Part shown: positions 25,801-35,234 of the stretch, in pieces
How positions within the stretch are numbered: position 1 is the stretch's first letter
Layout of the letters: each line of letters begins with the position of its first letter
Source: Cylindrobasidium torrendii FP15055 ss-10
Lineage: Eukaryota > Basidiomycota > Agaricomycetes > Agaricales > Physalacriaceae
Assembly: GCA_000934385.1 (NCBI GenBank)
Contig: KN880496.1
Span: 1-64,000, forward strand
DNA length: 64,000 nt
Reading direction: 5' to 3'
Position numbers and translations under genes: made by a program
The notes under the pieces: generated by a model
Told to the model about the DNA's origin: nothing
Databases searched by the model: none
Seen by the model: the letters and a program-made list of their open reading frames with translations, nothing else

Positions 25801-26282
25801 GGCCAGAAGGTCAAGATCGTTCTCGGCGCTGCAACATGGCGTCGTCCTCACGTTATCTGCCTTGACGAGCCGACGAGTGAGTGGATTCATTGAGTAAAAT
25901 AAACTGAAGCTGATGACACTGTGCAGACTACCTCGATCGTGAGTCGCTCGCTGCGCTCATCGAGGCGCTCAAGGAGTTCGAGGGTGGTGTGCTCATCATC
26001 ACACACAACCGCGACTTCTCCGAGTCCATCTGCAAGGAAGTGTGGGCGATGCGTGACGGTCACCTTACGCCTTCCGGCCACAACTGGGTTGAGGGTCAAG
26101 GCTCTGGTGCGAGGATCGACAAGAAGGACGGCGAGGAGGAGGTCCAGTACGATGCTATGGGCAACAAGATTGAGACCAAGAAGCAGAAGAAGCTGACGAG
26201 TGCGGAGGCACGGAAGGCGAAGAAGGATCGTATTGCGAGGCGTAAGCGTGGTGAGGAGGTGTTTACCGACGAGGAGCTGTGA
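22856..26282 (+). CDS. Translation elongation factor 3 (EF-3)
   Basis: Six exons (22856-23715, 23768-24759, 24807-25035, 25086-25605, 25657-25876, 25927-26282) give 1058 residues, close to the 1044-1055 usual for fungi. EF-3 is a ribosome-associated ATPase that helps release tRNA from the E site. Ala-rich HEAT repeats fill the first 300 or so residues. The first ABC cassette has GKNGTGKST (about residue 484), SLSGGW (about 565) and [11 protein letters not shown] (about 587). The second has GPNGSGKST (about 724), LSGGQ (about 912) and CLDEPTNYLD (about 934), with the characteristic insertion in between. A Lys/Arg-rich tail ends the protein. The fourth intron (25606-25656) begins with GC, not GT, because only that border keeps the FEK-KVLEV frame. 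The start is the first ATG and the upstream region is pyrimidine-rich. Identification is certain. Confidence 0.97.
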
Positions 26283-27341
26283 GCGTGTCTGCCCTCCCAC
26301 CTTGTCAGCCTCCTGCCGCGAGGAGCTCATTTACTTATCGCTGGTGTTGTATGTATCCTTGTGTCGTCTTATGTTCATATTACCTCTGTCTCATTACATG
26401 TATTCTTTGGCTGTAATATTTTGTTACCCATGCATTTATTTCCTTTTCTCATCACAACGCTTGTGTGAACGGACGGACAGTGATAGTAGCGACAACAATA
26501 AGCGCGCGCTTTTGGCGCTGCTTCTTTCGTCTTTACTTACCAGAACGTCAAGGGGAAATAGAAGGTGTAACGGCTACTACGCTGGCCACTGTCGGTCGAA
26601 AGGCTACCTATTGTGGTGTTTTCAAGAGGTGCTAAAGTTCGGAATTCAGAGTTGACTCCATTCTCCAGAACACGGTAACCCAGGATTGACAAACGGGAGG
26701 CGAACGGTCATCTGACATGATGGTTATAAACAAAGCCCCACGCACGCTTCCTCACCTGAGCATAACTTATTTATGTTCTATGTAGCGGTCGGTTGAAGGC
26801 CATTCTCGGTTGAAATCCCAAGTTTCCCGGTCTTGAAGCTCAGATTTCAGACGTCATGTAACGGATCCACGTGATGGTCTACATGGACGTCTTCCTGCCC
26901 GCGGACGCTGTCCATCTCGGACTACTCACAATCACGCCTGGAAGTAACCGGTTATTTCCTCCTCCCGCTAACAATGCGGAATACCGCTTCACTTAACACC
27001 CTCCGCCGTAATTTCACCAAACCTTGAAGAATCAAGCACCAACCGTAGGAAGATAGCAGAATCAGCTGTGATACTTATAGAACGCAAGGTGCGGCACAGG
27101 AAAACAACAGAATCAACTGTGATACGATGCGACATAGGATAAGTCTAGCTAAGTAAAACGTGATGGTACAATGGGTGTGTGTGGAGGTTGGTTCAATGGC
27201 TATGGTACAAATATATGCGTTTGTGTGGGATTATAAAAAAAAAGGGGAAAGAGAGTTTAAAAGACCATCCGAGAACCACTAGAACAGACCATTACGATGT
27301 ATAGAAAACAGAAAACAGATTGGGAAGGGTATACACAACAA
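26283..27341. other. Intergenic between convergent genes, with a short direct repeat
   Basis: No gene was seen. A 20-base near-perfect direct repeat (CAGAATCA-A/G-CTGTGATAC core) occurs at 27055-27074 and 27106-27125, 51 bases apart. An A-rich run lies near 27234-27245. Confidence 0.45.
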
Positions 27342-28229
27342 TCAGAGGATACCGTCAAAGTAGTCCCCCTTTTGACCACGGCCTACAAACAAGAATCAGC
27401 CCATGAAAGCGAGGGAGAAAGAGCGAAACTCACCAGAGCTGGCCATGTTGGTCACAATCTTACGGCGCAGCATCGCTCCACTGTCCTGATGGCAGTCTGA
27501 CCCCTTGGTGAACCGGCTCACGGATGGACTGGAGGGCACTGAGCCGGTCGACATGGTGCGTGCGGCGTGGATAGACGGCGGCCTGGCTGATGCGGCGGAG
27601 ACAGCGGAGAGCAGGGGCTGATGGCTGGCTGGCGCAGGCGAACCGGTGCGGGGCGCCAGTCCGCGCAGAGATGGTGCTGGAGATGCGGACCGAGGAGTCG
27701 GCGGCTGCGGTGGCAGGCGCGAGCGCATCATGATAGCCAGCTCGGCCTGGTCGCGGGCGACGGTGGCTATGATCTTTTCGACCGGGACGTCGTGCGTGCC
27801 GTCAGGTATCTGGGAAAAAGTCCGAGTCAGTCATGGGATTGAGGAGCCTGTCCAAGGACGCACGAGAATTTGTCCAATGATGCCAGGAGACTCGGCGACG
27901 ATGTCGATAGTAGCAATATCCGACTCCTGGAAAGAGAAACCGAGTCAGAGACGGCGGACACAGTGTTGACTTGACTCGACGCACGATCTGGACGAGGGAT
28001 TCGCCAGCGACAAAAGATTCGCCTTCCTTCTTGCGCCAATGGCAGACGTTGGCCGTCTTCAGGAATGGCGACATGGCTGGCATCAAGATGGCCGGACGCG
28101 TACGCGACTCGGAGAATGCTGCTCGACGCGTCGGTACGCGGCCATCAAACAGACATTCGAACACTCACCTCGCGTATGCGCACGCTGCATCGTCTGGGAA
28201 ACACTCGGTCGGCGTGCAATGTTCAACAT
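27342..28229 (-). CDS. Mitochondrial lipoyl/biotinyl-type domain protein lacking the acceptor lysine
   Basis: Five exons on the minus strand (28229-28169, 28118-27985, 27926-27864, 27809-27434, 27382-27342) give 224 residues. The N terminus is Arg-rich without acidic residues and ends in RAFSESR, a typical mitochondrial presequence. A lipoyl-type domain follows at about residues 30-110. It starts MPAMSPF, as in the E2 and E3BP subunits of pyruvate dehydrogenase, and includes KKEGESFVAGESL, ESDIATIDIVAE and IPDGTHDVPVEK. The sequence that normally reads D-K-A has isoleucine in place of the lysine that carries lipoate. The C-terminal half is Ser/Pro/Ala-rich and ends KGDYFDGIL. No E2 catalytic domain is present. 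It may be a structural protein-X-like component; the role is inference. Confidence 0.75.
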
Positions 28230-28334
28230 CGTAGTAGGAGAGATAGTGGTGGTCAAAAGGAAAGCAAGATAAAGGAGTAATGTAGAAAAAGAAAGGGTCG
28301 GGCCAGCAACAGTTATATCCGCACGCCGGCTCGG

Positions 28335-28345
28335 CCTTTATATAC
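28335..28345 (-). promoter_or_regulatory. TATA box of the lipoyl-domain gene
   Basis: The minus strand reads TATATAAAGG about 110 bases upstream of the ATG at 28229, a typical distance for a fungal TATA element with a short leader. Confidence 0.5.
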
Positions 28346-29412
28346 CCCAGATCGCGTAAGTAATGCATCCATCCCGTTTGCTGATGGCATTGGCTTCGAC
28401 GACTGCGGGGCCAAGCAAGTAAACTGTCTGTCCGTCGTCCGTCGTCGTTTCCAACAGCGATCAGACCACAACCATCTCGACGGCGGCCTTGGCCATAGCA
28501 ATCCAGCCTTGGCGAGAACGACTGGCACGTGGTCTGGCCAGATCCAATTCACCTAGTCCCGTGTCCTCCGACATGGAGGCGTCCTCAGTTCAACTCTGCA
28601 TTCCAAACTTGAACACCAGTTGAAAACACCACTCGCAGTCGCTAGCCCTTCGCCCAACAGCGGTCAGCGAATTAGCCGTTTTCTCTGCGCCACACCTTGG
28701 CATGATCCTGTAACATGGAGACTATCTCCGTTCTGTGCATTCCCGTAGTGAAAGAAGAAGCACCCAAAGCATACGCTTATTAAATCCAGGGTCGTCGCTA
28801 TTGCCGTCCGTCCGTCCACAGTTCAAACTTGTGCAATGTGCTCAAGAATCGATAGCGTGAAACTGGTCCTGTTTGCGAACATGGTTCTAGCATGTACGAA
28901 TCAAAAACATCAACAAGGAGGGACACCCTCAGGGCTATAGAAGTAGTCTTGTTCCATGCGTTCCCCGCGTCTGCAGAGGCCAGACGCAGGACTGGATGGT
29001 ATTGCTATGTTGAACTACAGCTCGTTGGCAGGCTCTCCGTCGGCCAGGATGTGGTAGCTTGTGTACGACTAGCATTCGAATTTATGCACAGAGCTAGCAA
29101 GGCACAAAAAATGTATAACCCATGTAGCTTGTAGGAAAGGTTCGAGCGGTCACTGGTATGAAGATGAAAAACAGCACTAGCTAGTTGTCTTTCATGAAAT
29201 AAAATAATATCATGATGGATCACAGGTGGCATTGCGTTGAAGCAGTTGTAACTTATCACGCTTAGCACTGCATTCTTCTCGAATCTCGACAAAGACAAAG
29301 GGGTGACTGTGATGACTCAGCGTAGTTTCCAATTCGAGATAAGTATGCCGCGAAGCCGAATAGCTGGCTCATTCTTTGTGCTTACATGAGCGCAAAACGA
29401 CTGGTGTACATA
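28346..29412. other. Intergenic, no gene recognised
   Basis: No supported coding sequence or repeat was seen between the lipoyl-domain gene and the BTB array. Confidence 0.45.
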
Positions 29413-30219
29413 TTATCCAATTGTAGTGAGACTAAATGACACCTGGGGAAGAAAAACCCGTCAGTTGTAAAGACATTGAAATAGTGGATAAACTAGGCTG
29501 ACCTCGTCAACAGCCTGGTCAATCTCCTTCTGCATGTTTTCGATAGCATTGGAGAGCCTTGCGTGCGACACCGCCCACTTGTAATCCTGGTCACGACAGA
29601 GTGGGACCATCTTTTTCAAAATCACATCGAAGACGTCTCGTGGGAATGGCACTCCCGATCCAGTAGGCTGTCGCCTGTACATCTCCCTCACACCCAGCAT
29701 ACACCCAAAGTCGACGAGGTACTGGTGTCTCGCTGCGTGGTCGCTTCGGATGTGGATGAACATGGAGCCAAGCGCGAGCCCGCCGCGGTCGACGTTGAGC
29801 GAGGTCTTACAGCCGGCACATTCTCCAGAGGTGGAGAGGTGGATGTTTGCGGCGGTGTATGCGGCGTTGCCGCAGCGCAGGTAGTATTGTACGAGGTCGT
29901 GGTAGGCTCCGCTTGGCATGGCTTCGAGGTCGTGCGAAGTGAAAGGCCATTCTTCCATCGGGATGTGGAGGGCTTGTCGAGCGGCGTCTCGGGCGATGTC
30001 ATATAGTTTGAAGGCGCATGCCAAGCTAAAGATACAGACCGGGCTGGCTTTCATCGAGGAGTCACATATTACTTCGAATGGTGACAGATCAGAGGCAGAC
30101 AAGCGACGAAAGTCTATTGGTACACTACTTATTTCTGGATGTTTCAAAAAGGTCATAACAGAAGCTCGACTGCTAGTACAGATTTTCTTTGGAATGTAGA
30201 TGTCGACTACATGTTTCAT
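29413..30219 (-). pseudogene. BTB-family copy 1, missing its BTB domain
   Basis: The minus strand encodes the C-terminal two thirds of the BTB family found in the neighbouring copies, from ACAFKLYDIARDAARQAL onward, including the GECAGCKTS Cys pair and GLALGSMFIHIR. The end is formed by the same kind of intron as in the other copies (29502-29443) and a last exon at 29442-29413. No BTB sequence precedes it. The frame does open with an ATG at 30219, but its first dozen codons resemble the 3' flanks of copies 3 and 4. The open frame therefore looks like a deletion product joining the flank of copy 2 to the body of copy 1. It may still be transcribed and make a shortened protein. Confidence 0.65.
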
Positions 30220-30578
30220 ACTACGTCGCTAAGTTCGAAAGGAACCTGTGATAGTTGACGGTGAGCAGCTCATAGCGGATATTCTGGCATATTATTATAG
30301 CTTACCTTGTTGACGGCCTGGTCAATCTCTACGTGCATTCCAGCAAGAATGAGACCAAGTGAATCCTGGACTTTCGAGGTCTGGTGGACGAAACACACTT
30401 CCGCCACGATCTCGCAAATCTTCGAAATCAGGCCCAGAGCCGACCTCTGCTTCTCTTTCTTGGTCAGACACCTATTCAGTTGGACCAAGCTCCCTGGGCG
30501 CTTAATTTCCAGGCTTGAACTGTGCATAAGCTCGAGCTGGGACGACTTCATCGGGGTTTTGTAGCATCGGTGCTTCAA
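30216..30578 (-). pseudogene. BTB-family copy 2, internally deleted remnant
   Basis: Only the end of the family is left. A segment aligning with the final helix of the intact copies (ISKICEIVAEV, then EIDQAVNKV) is followed by the conserved intron (30305-30246) and a 30-base last exon encoding VPFELSDVV. Just upstream, at about 30461-30506, the DNA resembles the region upstream of copy 3, including the TAAGCGCCC block and TGTCTGAC. The promoter side thus seems fused directly to the C-terminal coding part by an internal deletion of roughly 900 bases. Its stop codon overlaps the ATG of copy 1. Confidence 0.65.
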
Positions 30579-30690
30579 TTGGGGAGGCGATTCTGGTCAA
30601 GTAAGACGATACATTAATTGAAGTGCTTTGTTCATAAAGAACTTTCAGTTTGCCTTTTCTTCTTGACGTACATGTCGACTAGTACACGCC

Positions 30691-31794
30691 CTACATGGCG
30701 TCGCCGAGTTCGAGAGGAACCTGATGATCCATTGTGAGTAGCCGACGATGGACATTCAACTGGAATACTATAGCTACCTTGTTGATGGCCTCGTCTATCT
30801 CTTTGTACATCGCTTTAAGAACAGAATCGATCGAACTCTTTACCAACACGAATCCCCTCACCCCTTTATGACAAGCTGACATACTCATCTCGCAGATACT
30901 GGAAACAACTGCCTGTGGGAGCTCCCTTGTCCCGGGGCAATGCCGATATATATCTCCGCTGTCGGTGATTTTCTGCAGCGCCACCAGGTCTGAGTAGCTC
31001 AGCGTGGTATTTTTTCGAATGTGTATGACGCTCGAACCCAGCCTCAACCCACTATTACTATCGTCGAGCCTGGAAAAATTTGGCTCTGGCTCGCCGTCGG
31101 ATAGACCCCATGTCGTCTTAGGCTTGGGCGACTTACAACGAGCGCAGGTGCCGTATAAACTGTGTGCGATTTTGGCTGTATCATGAGCCGCCTGTCCGCA
31201 GCGTAGGAAATACTGCACGAGACGATGATAGTCGCTACCCGTTACGACGTTGATAATGGTTGACTTGTCGGATGAGGTCCATTTGTCCATCGGGATACAG
31301 AGAAGCTGGCGCGCCGCCTGCCGAGCGATGGTGTCCTCCCCCAACGCGCGCGCGATTCCAAAGGCCTGAAGAGGACTTTCTTGGATCAAAGCCGCTGCTC
31401 CTTCCTGGAAAATATTCACGACGCGCTGATGAGCCTCAGTCATGATGTATTTGTCAAGCGAGGATAAGACAGGGTGGGAGGAGATAGCAGCAACGAAATC
31501 CTCCATGGTGATGTGACTTGGAGAGCACAGGCGTAGGATTAAATGCATCGTCCCGGAGTCTTCGATGACGGGGCAGATTGGCCGACCCTGGGAAGTTCCG
31601 CCTGGGGTCGCGTCGGAAAGAAGATTGGAGAAAAACGGCGACGCTGCGATGAGAAAATATTTTTTGAAGAAGAATATGGTATTGTCCGACGTGCGTAGTG
31701 CGATGTCTGCGCCATCGGGTGTATCGAAAGGCGCACTGGCAATGCGAGTGCCGTCGCTGTCAGAGGATGCTTGTATATCGGCCTGGTCTGCCAT
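30691..31794 (-). CDS. BTB/POZ-domain protein, copy 3
   Basis: Exons 31794-30778 and 30720-30691 give 348 residues. A BTB/POZ fold begins near residue 25 (DIALRTSDNTIFFFKK, then FLIAASPFFSNLL), the usual pattern for proteins that dimerise or recruit cullin-3 ligases. A helical region and a Cys pair (CARCKS) follow. A block reading GLRLGSSVIHIR and the terminal helix are shared with all array members. The last intron has a length divisible by three, so the unspliced frame stays open to the same stop; splicing gives the ending VPLELGDAM, matching copies 4 and 5. Cellular role is unknown. It lies in tandem with copies 4 and 5. Confidence 0.8.
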   Translation of the reverse strand: MADQADIQASSDSDGTRIASAPFDTPDGADIALRTSDNTIFFFKKYFLIAASPFFSNLLSDATPGGTSQGRPICPVIEDSGTMHLILRLCSPSHITMEDFVAAISSHPVLSSLDKYIMTEAHQRVVNIFQEGAAALIQESPLQAFGIARALGEDTIARQAARQLLCIPMDKWTSSDKSTIINVVTGSDYHRLVQYFLRCGQAAHDTAKIAHSLYGTCARCKSPKPKTTWGLSDGEPEPNFSRLDDSNSGLRLGSSVIHIRKNTTLSYSDLVALQKITDSGDIYRHCPGTRELPQAVVSSICEMSMSACHKGVRGFVLVKSSIDSVLKAMYKEIDEAINKVAIVFQLNVHRRLLTMDHQVPLELGDAM

Positions 31795-31845
31795 GAGCGT
31801 CGGAGAAAAGGTTGCACCTTATCGATTAACATGAGCTGGTCACTG

Positions 31846-31896
31846 GTTCAACTCTTCCTTAGTCAGACAAAATCTAGCTCGCCGACCGGGCGCTTA
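31846..31896 (-). promoter_or_regulatory. Upstream element of BTB copy 3
   Basis: The minus strand carries TTAAGCGCCCGG about 95 bases before the ATG, followed by TGTCTGAC. The TAAGCGC core recurs at similar distances upstream of copies 4 and 5 and in the remnant copy 2, so it may be a promoter element of the array. Confidence 0.4.
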
Positions 31897-32113
31897 ATGG
31901 TGGAGTGTCCTTAAGTGTAAGTAGGCCGCGGCTTCAGCGCCGTTGACAATGACGGTTTCAAATTTCAATGTTGGCAGCTCACACTTAGACATCTCGAAAA
32001 TAGTCATAACTTAAGAGAAGCTCAAGGACGACCCTCGTACATGAAATTACACATTCGGCGCTTTATAAATAAATAACGATGTTTTTTCTCGACGTACATG
32101 TCGAATACGCGCT

Positions 32114-33156
32114 TTACACGTCGTCAAGTTCGAGGGGAACCTAATGGCCAACAGTGAGTGTTCGCAGAACATTCCGAGTACGATGGGGCTTACGTTATCG
32201 ATGGCCGCGTTTATTCTATCATACATCGCCTCGAGAGTTAGATTAAGCGACTTGTGTACTGTAGCGAAGTCCAACGGAGGCACACAAGTCGACTTAACGA
32301 CCTCGCAAATTCGGGCAATAAGGTCTTGTGGTAGCTCCCGTGTCCCAGGACACTGACGGTATGTGTCTCTGGCGAGAAGAATGCTCTGAAGCCTTTCCAT
32401 GCCATTATAGTCTAGAAAACGATCGTTCACGCGAAGATGCACAACACGCGAACCTAAGCTCAGTCCGCTATGATGCGACGGGATATACTGATGGCAGATA
32501 TCGCAGTGGCCAAGCGAACAGATTCCAATATTGGCTGCAGAAACTGCTGCTTGACCGCAGTGTAGGAAATACTGGACGAGACGAAGGTGATCGCTGCTAG
32601 TCACAACCGCCTCGTCGGATGTGGCCCATTCGTTCATCGGGATGCAGAGAAGCTGCTGCGCGGCCTGTAGAGCGATAGTATCCTGCCCCAACGCGCGCGC
32701 GATTCCAAATGCGCAAAACGGGCTGTCGTTGATCAACGCGGCCGCCCCTCCTTCAAAGGTTTTCAGGAGGCGTTGACGAGCGCCGTTCATGATGTATTTG
32801 TCAAGTGAAGATAAAATAGGATGAGCAGAAACAGCAGCCAGAAGGTCTTCCATGGATATATGATTAGGCGAGCATAGGGAAAGGATGAAGTGCATCGTCC
32901 CGGAATCGTCGTGGACTGGACACAGTGGCAGTCCTCGGAAAGTCTTGTCAGGGATACCATCGGAAAGGAGGTTGGCGAAGAATGGCGATGCCAGCGTGAG
33001 GAGACATTTTTGGAAAAAGAAAACAGTGTTGTCTGACGTGCGCAGTGCAATATCTGAGCCAGTGGATGTGTCAAATGGCGCACTGGCGATGATGAGGTGC
33101 GATGCGCCGTTGGATGAAGCTTGCGGTCGTGATGGTCGGTTAACGTTGTGTGCCAT
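32114..33156 (-). CDS. BTB/POZ-domain protein, copy 4
   Basis: Exons 33156-32194 and 32140-32114 encode 329 residues. The order of parts matches copy 3: BTB domain at about residues 25-130 (DIALRTSDNTVFFFQK, ASPFFANLL), helical middle, Cys pair CDICHQ, GLSLGSRVVHLR, and a terminal helix ending VPLELDDV. The intron is 53 bases. The open frame could be read from a GTG further upstream, but the ATG at 33156 aligns with the starts of copies 3 and 5. Likely a protein-protein interaction adaptor of unknown partner. Confidence 0.8.
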
Positions 33157-33219
33157 GAGCGTAGAAGGGAGAAATCGCACCTCATCGATTGTGACGAGAG
33201 GCCTTGAGGTGTGAATTCA

Positions 33220-33280
33220 GAAGTCTTCTTAGACGCTGGGAAAGCATGTAAGCATACAATTGGTCTTTAGGCGCTTATAG
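33220..33280 (-). promoter_or_regulatory. Conserved upstream block of BTB copy 4
   Basis: Plus-strand TCTTCTTAGACGCTGG, GCATGTAAG, ACAATT and GCGCTTATA occur here in the same order and spacing as upstream of copy 5 (34758-34826). The TAAGCGC core is about 115 bases before the ATG. Conservation in flanks with otherwise diverged sequence suggests a shared promoter. Confidence 0.45.
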
Positions 33281-33657
33281 TGACGAGGGACATCCGTCCT
33301 GGCGTTCCTAAAATCCCACTGGGCCGAGGAGGTGCTTTAGTCAGCACATGTGTCAGCCCGACGGAAACCAAGCGCCCACCCAAGTTTAGCAACAGGTTAT
33401 GTAGTACATGTACTCGCGTAGATCTATGCTTTTTCGCTCCCGCAGCGTTGAAAGAACCTAAAAGAGCGCAGCCCACAACTCGTAGCGTGTATGCGACTGT
33501 GTTGTAGCCTGATAAGTAAACAATGGAAATGATGACATAATCGTCCGAATAAGGACACGAGAACATGAAGTCGTCACAGCAGAACGAGGACTCAGATGTA
33601 TGTACAAAAGGATTATGTATCGGATACTTGTCATGTTTAGCGCAGGTGCTACACGCT

Positions 33658-34690
33658 CTAGACGCTCGAAAGCCCAAGAGGAACCTGACAGTTCACAATG
33701 AGTGCTACTTAAAACGAAAATCGTAGTGGAACTCACCCTGTCGATGGCTTCATCGATCTCCTTGTACATCACAGCAAAAACACGTTTGAGCGACATTCGA
33801 ACCGCGCGCGATTCCCACTGTGAGCCACATACTAACTTGCTGACATCACAGAGATTTTCGAAAACAACCTCTGGTAACTGCCTTGTTCCAGGACATAGGC
33901 GAAAAATATGTCTAGCATCGAGGACGCTCTGAAGCTTCGCCACGCCCTCTAAATGCACAAGGCTGTCACCTTTTCGAATATGCACAGCGCTGGAACCCAG
34001 CTTGAGCCCGCTACTGTTGGGACTTGACGAGAAAGACTGCATGCAGGTAGCGCAGCCGCCTAATGGAGTGTGTGCAATATTGGCTGCATCAAAAGCTGCC
34101 TGGCCGCAACGTAGGAAGTACTGGACGAGACCATGATAGTCGCGAATGTTCAAGATCGCCTGGTCGGATATCTTCCATTTGTCCATCGGGACACAGAGAA
34201 GCTGGCGCGCCGCCTGCCGAGCGATGGTGTCCTGCCCTAATTCGCGCGCGAGGGCAAATGCGCGAAGCGGAGCCTCCTTGATCAACGTTGCCGCTCCCTC
34301 CTGGAACATGTTCACGACGCGCTGATGAGCCGCATCCATGATGTATTTATCAAGCGTCGATAAAACAGGGTGAGAGGATAGAGCAACGACGAGGTCACCC
34401 ATGGTTATATGATTGGGAGAGCACAGACGCAGGACAAAGTGCATGGTCTCGGAATCTTCGAGGACAGGACAGAGAGGTAGTCGCCGAAACACCTTGTCGG
34501 GAACCCCATCAGCGAGCAGATTGGAGAAGAACGGCGATGCCGCGATGAGGAAACATTTCCTGAAGACGAAGATGGTGTCGTCCGACGTGCGCAGTGCGAT
34601 GTCCGCGCCATCCGGTGTATCGAACGGCGCACTGGCAAGTCTGAGACCCGCGCCATTAGAGGACGCTGCCGATGGTGGTCTGTGTGCCAT
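33658..34690 (-). CDS. BTB/POZ-domain protein, copy 5
   Basis: Exons 34690-33737 and 33684-33658 encode 326 residues. The BTB domain starts with DIALRTSDDTIFVFRK and ASPFFSNLLADG. A helical middle, the Cys pair CATCMQ and GLKLGSSAVHIR follow, and the last exon gives VPLGLSSV. Reading through the intron adds an unrelated tail of about 90 residues, which argues that splicing at 33736-33685 is correct. It is the most upstream (rightmost) copy of the array and appears intact. Confidence 0.8.
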
Positions 34691-34757
34691 GAACGTCGAA
34701 AGGAAAGGTTACACCTCGGCCTCATCGATTGTCACGAGAGGCATTGAGGCGAAGTCA

Positions 34758-34826
34758 CATCTTCTTATTAATTTAGACGCTGGAAGAGCATGTGAGTACA
34801 CAATTCATGTCGAGCGCTTATATTTT
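34758..34826 (-). promoter_or_regulatory. Conserved upstream block of BTB copy 5
   Basis: This is the counterpart of the block at 33220-33280, with the TAAGCGC core at 34813-34820, about 123 bases before the ATG. It carries an AATTTA insertion relative to copy 4. Confidence 0.45.
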
Positions 34827-35234
34827 CATGCTCACCATGGAATCCGAATGGACCGTTTTCCCTCGCGTCTTACTGAATCACGATGGTCGCTCTGTTTGAA
34901 GAAGCATGCAGATTAGAAGGTGCAAGACGCGAGGTTGATCGCGGACAACAGACAAAGCAGTTTGGAGAAAAAAAATAATTACAGGTGTGCAGTCGCGTTA
35001 TGACCCAGACTGGTTAGGTATCTACAGTATGTACCAGGCAACATATCCAAAAAGGCTACAGTGATAGGAATGTGTTAAACAAGCAGAGAAAAATGCAGGA
35101 GCACTATTTGAGAGTTAATAAGAACAAAATAGGTGTGGATAATATAGCAATGAAGCCGGGGTTTCGTGGAGGGGTCGTGCGCTCTGACTTGGGAGAGCAA
35201 GGTGCGGACTGTATCGTCCTGTGTGTGTGGTGCA
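34827..35234. other. Intergenic, no gene recognised
   Basis: No supported gene was seen between the BTB array and the membrane protein gene. An A-run is present near 34966-34978. Confidence 0.4.

Noticed and set aside
33458..33736. 90-residue C-terminal extension of BTB copy 5
   Set aside because: It is the read-through of a normal intron; splicing gives the same VPL-type ending as the other copies.
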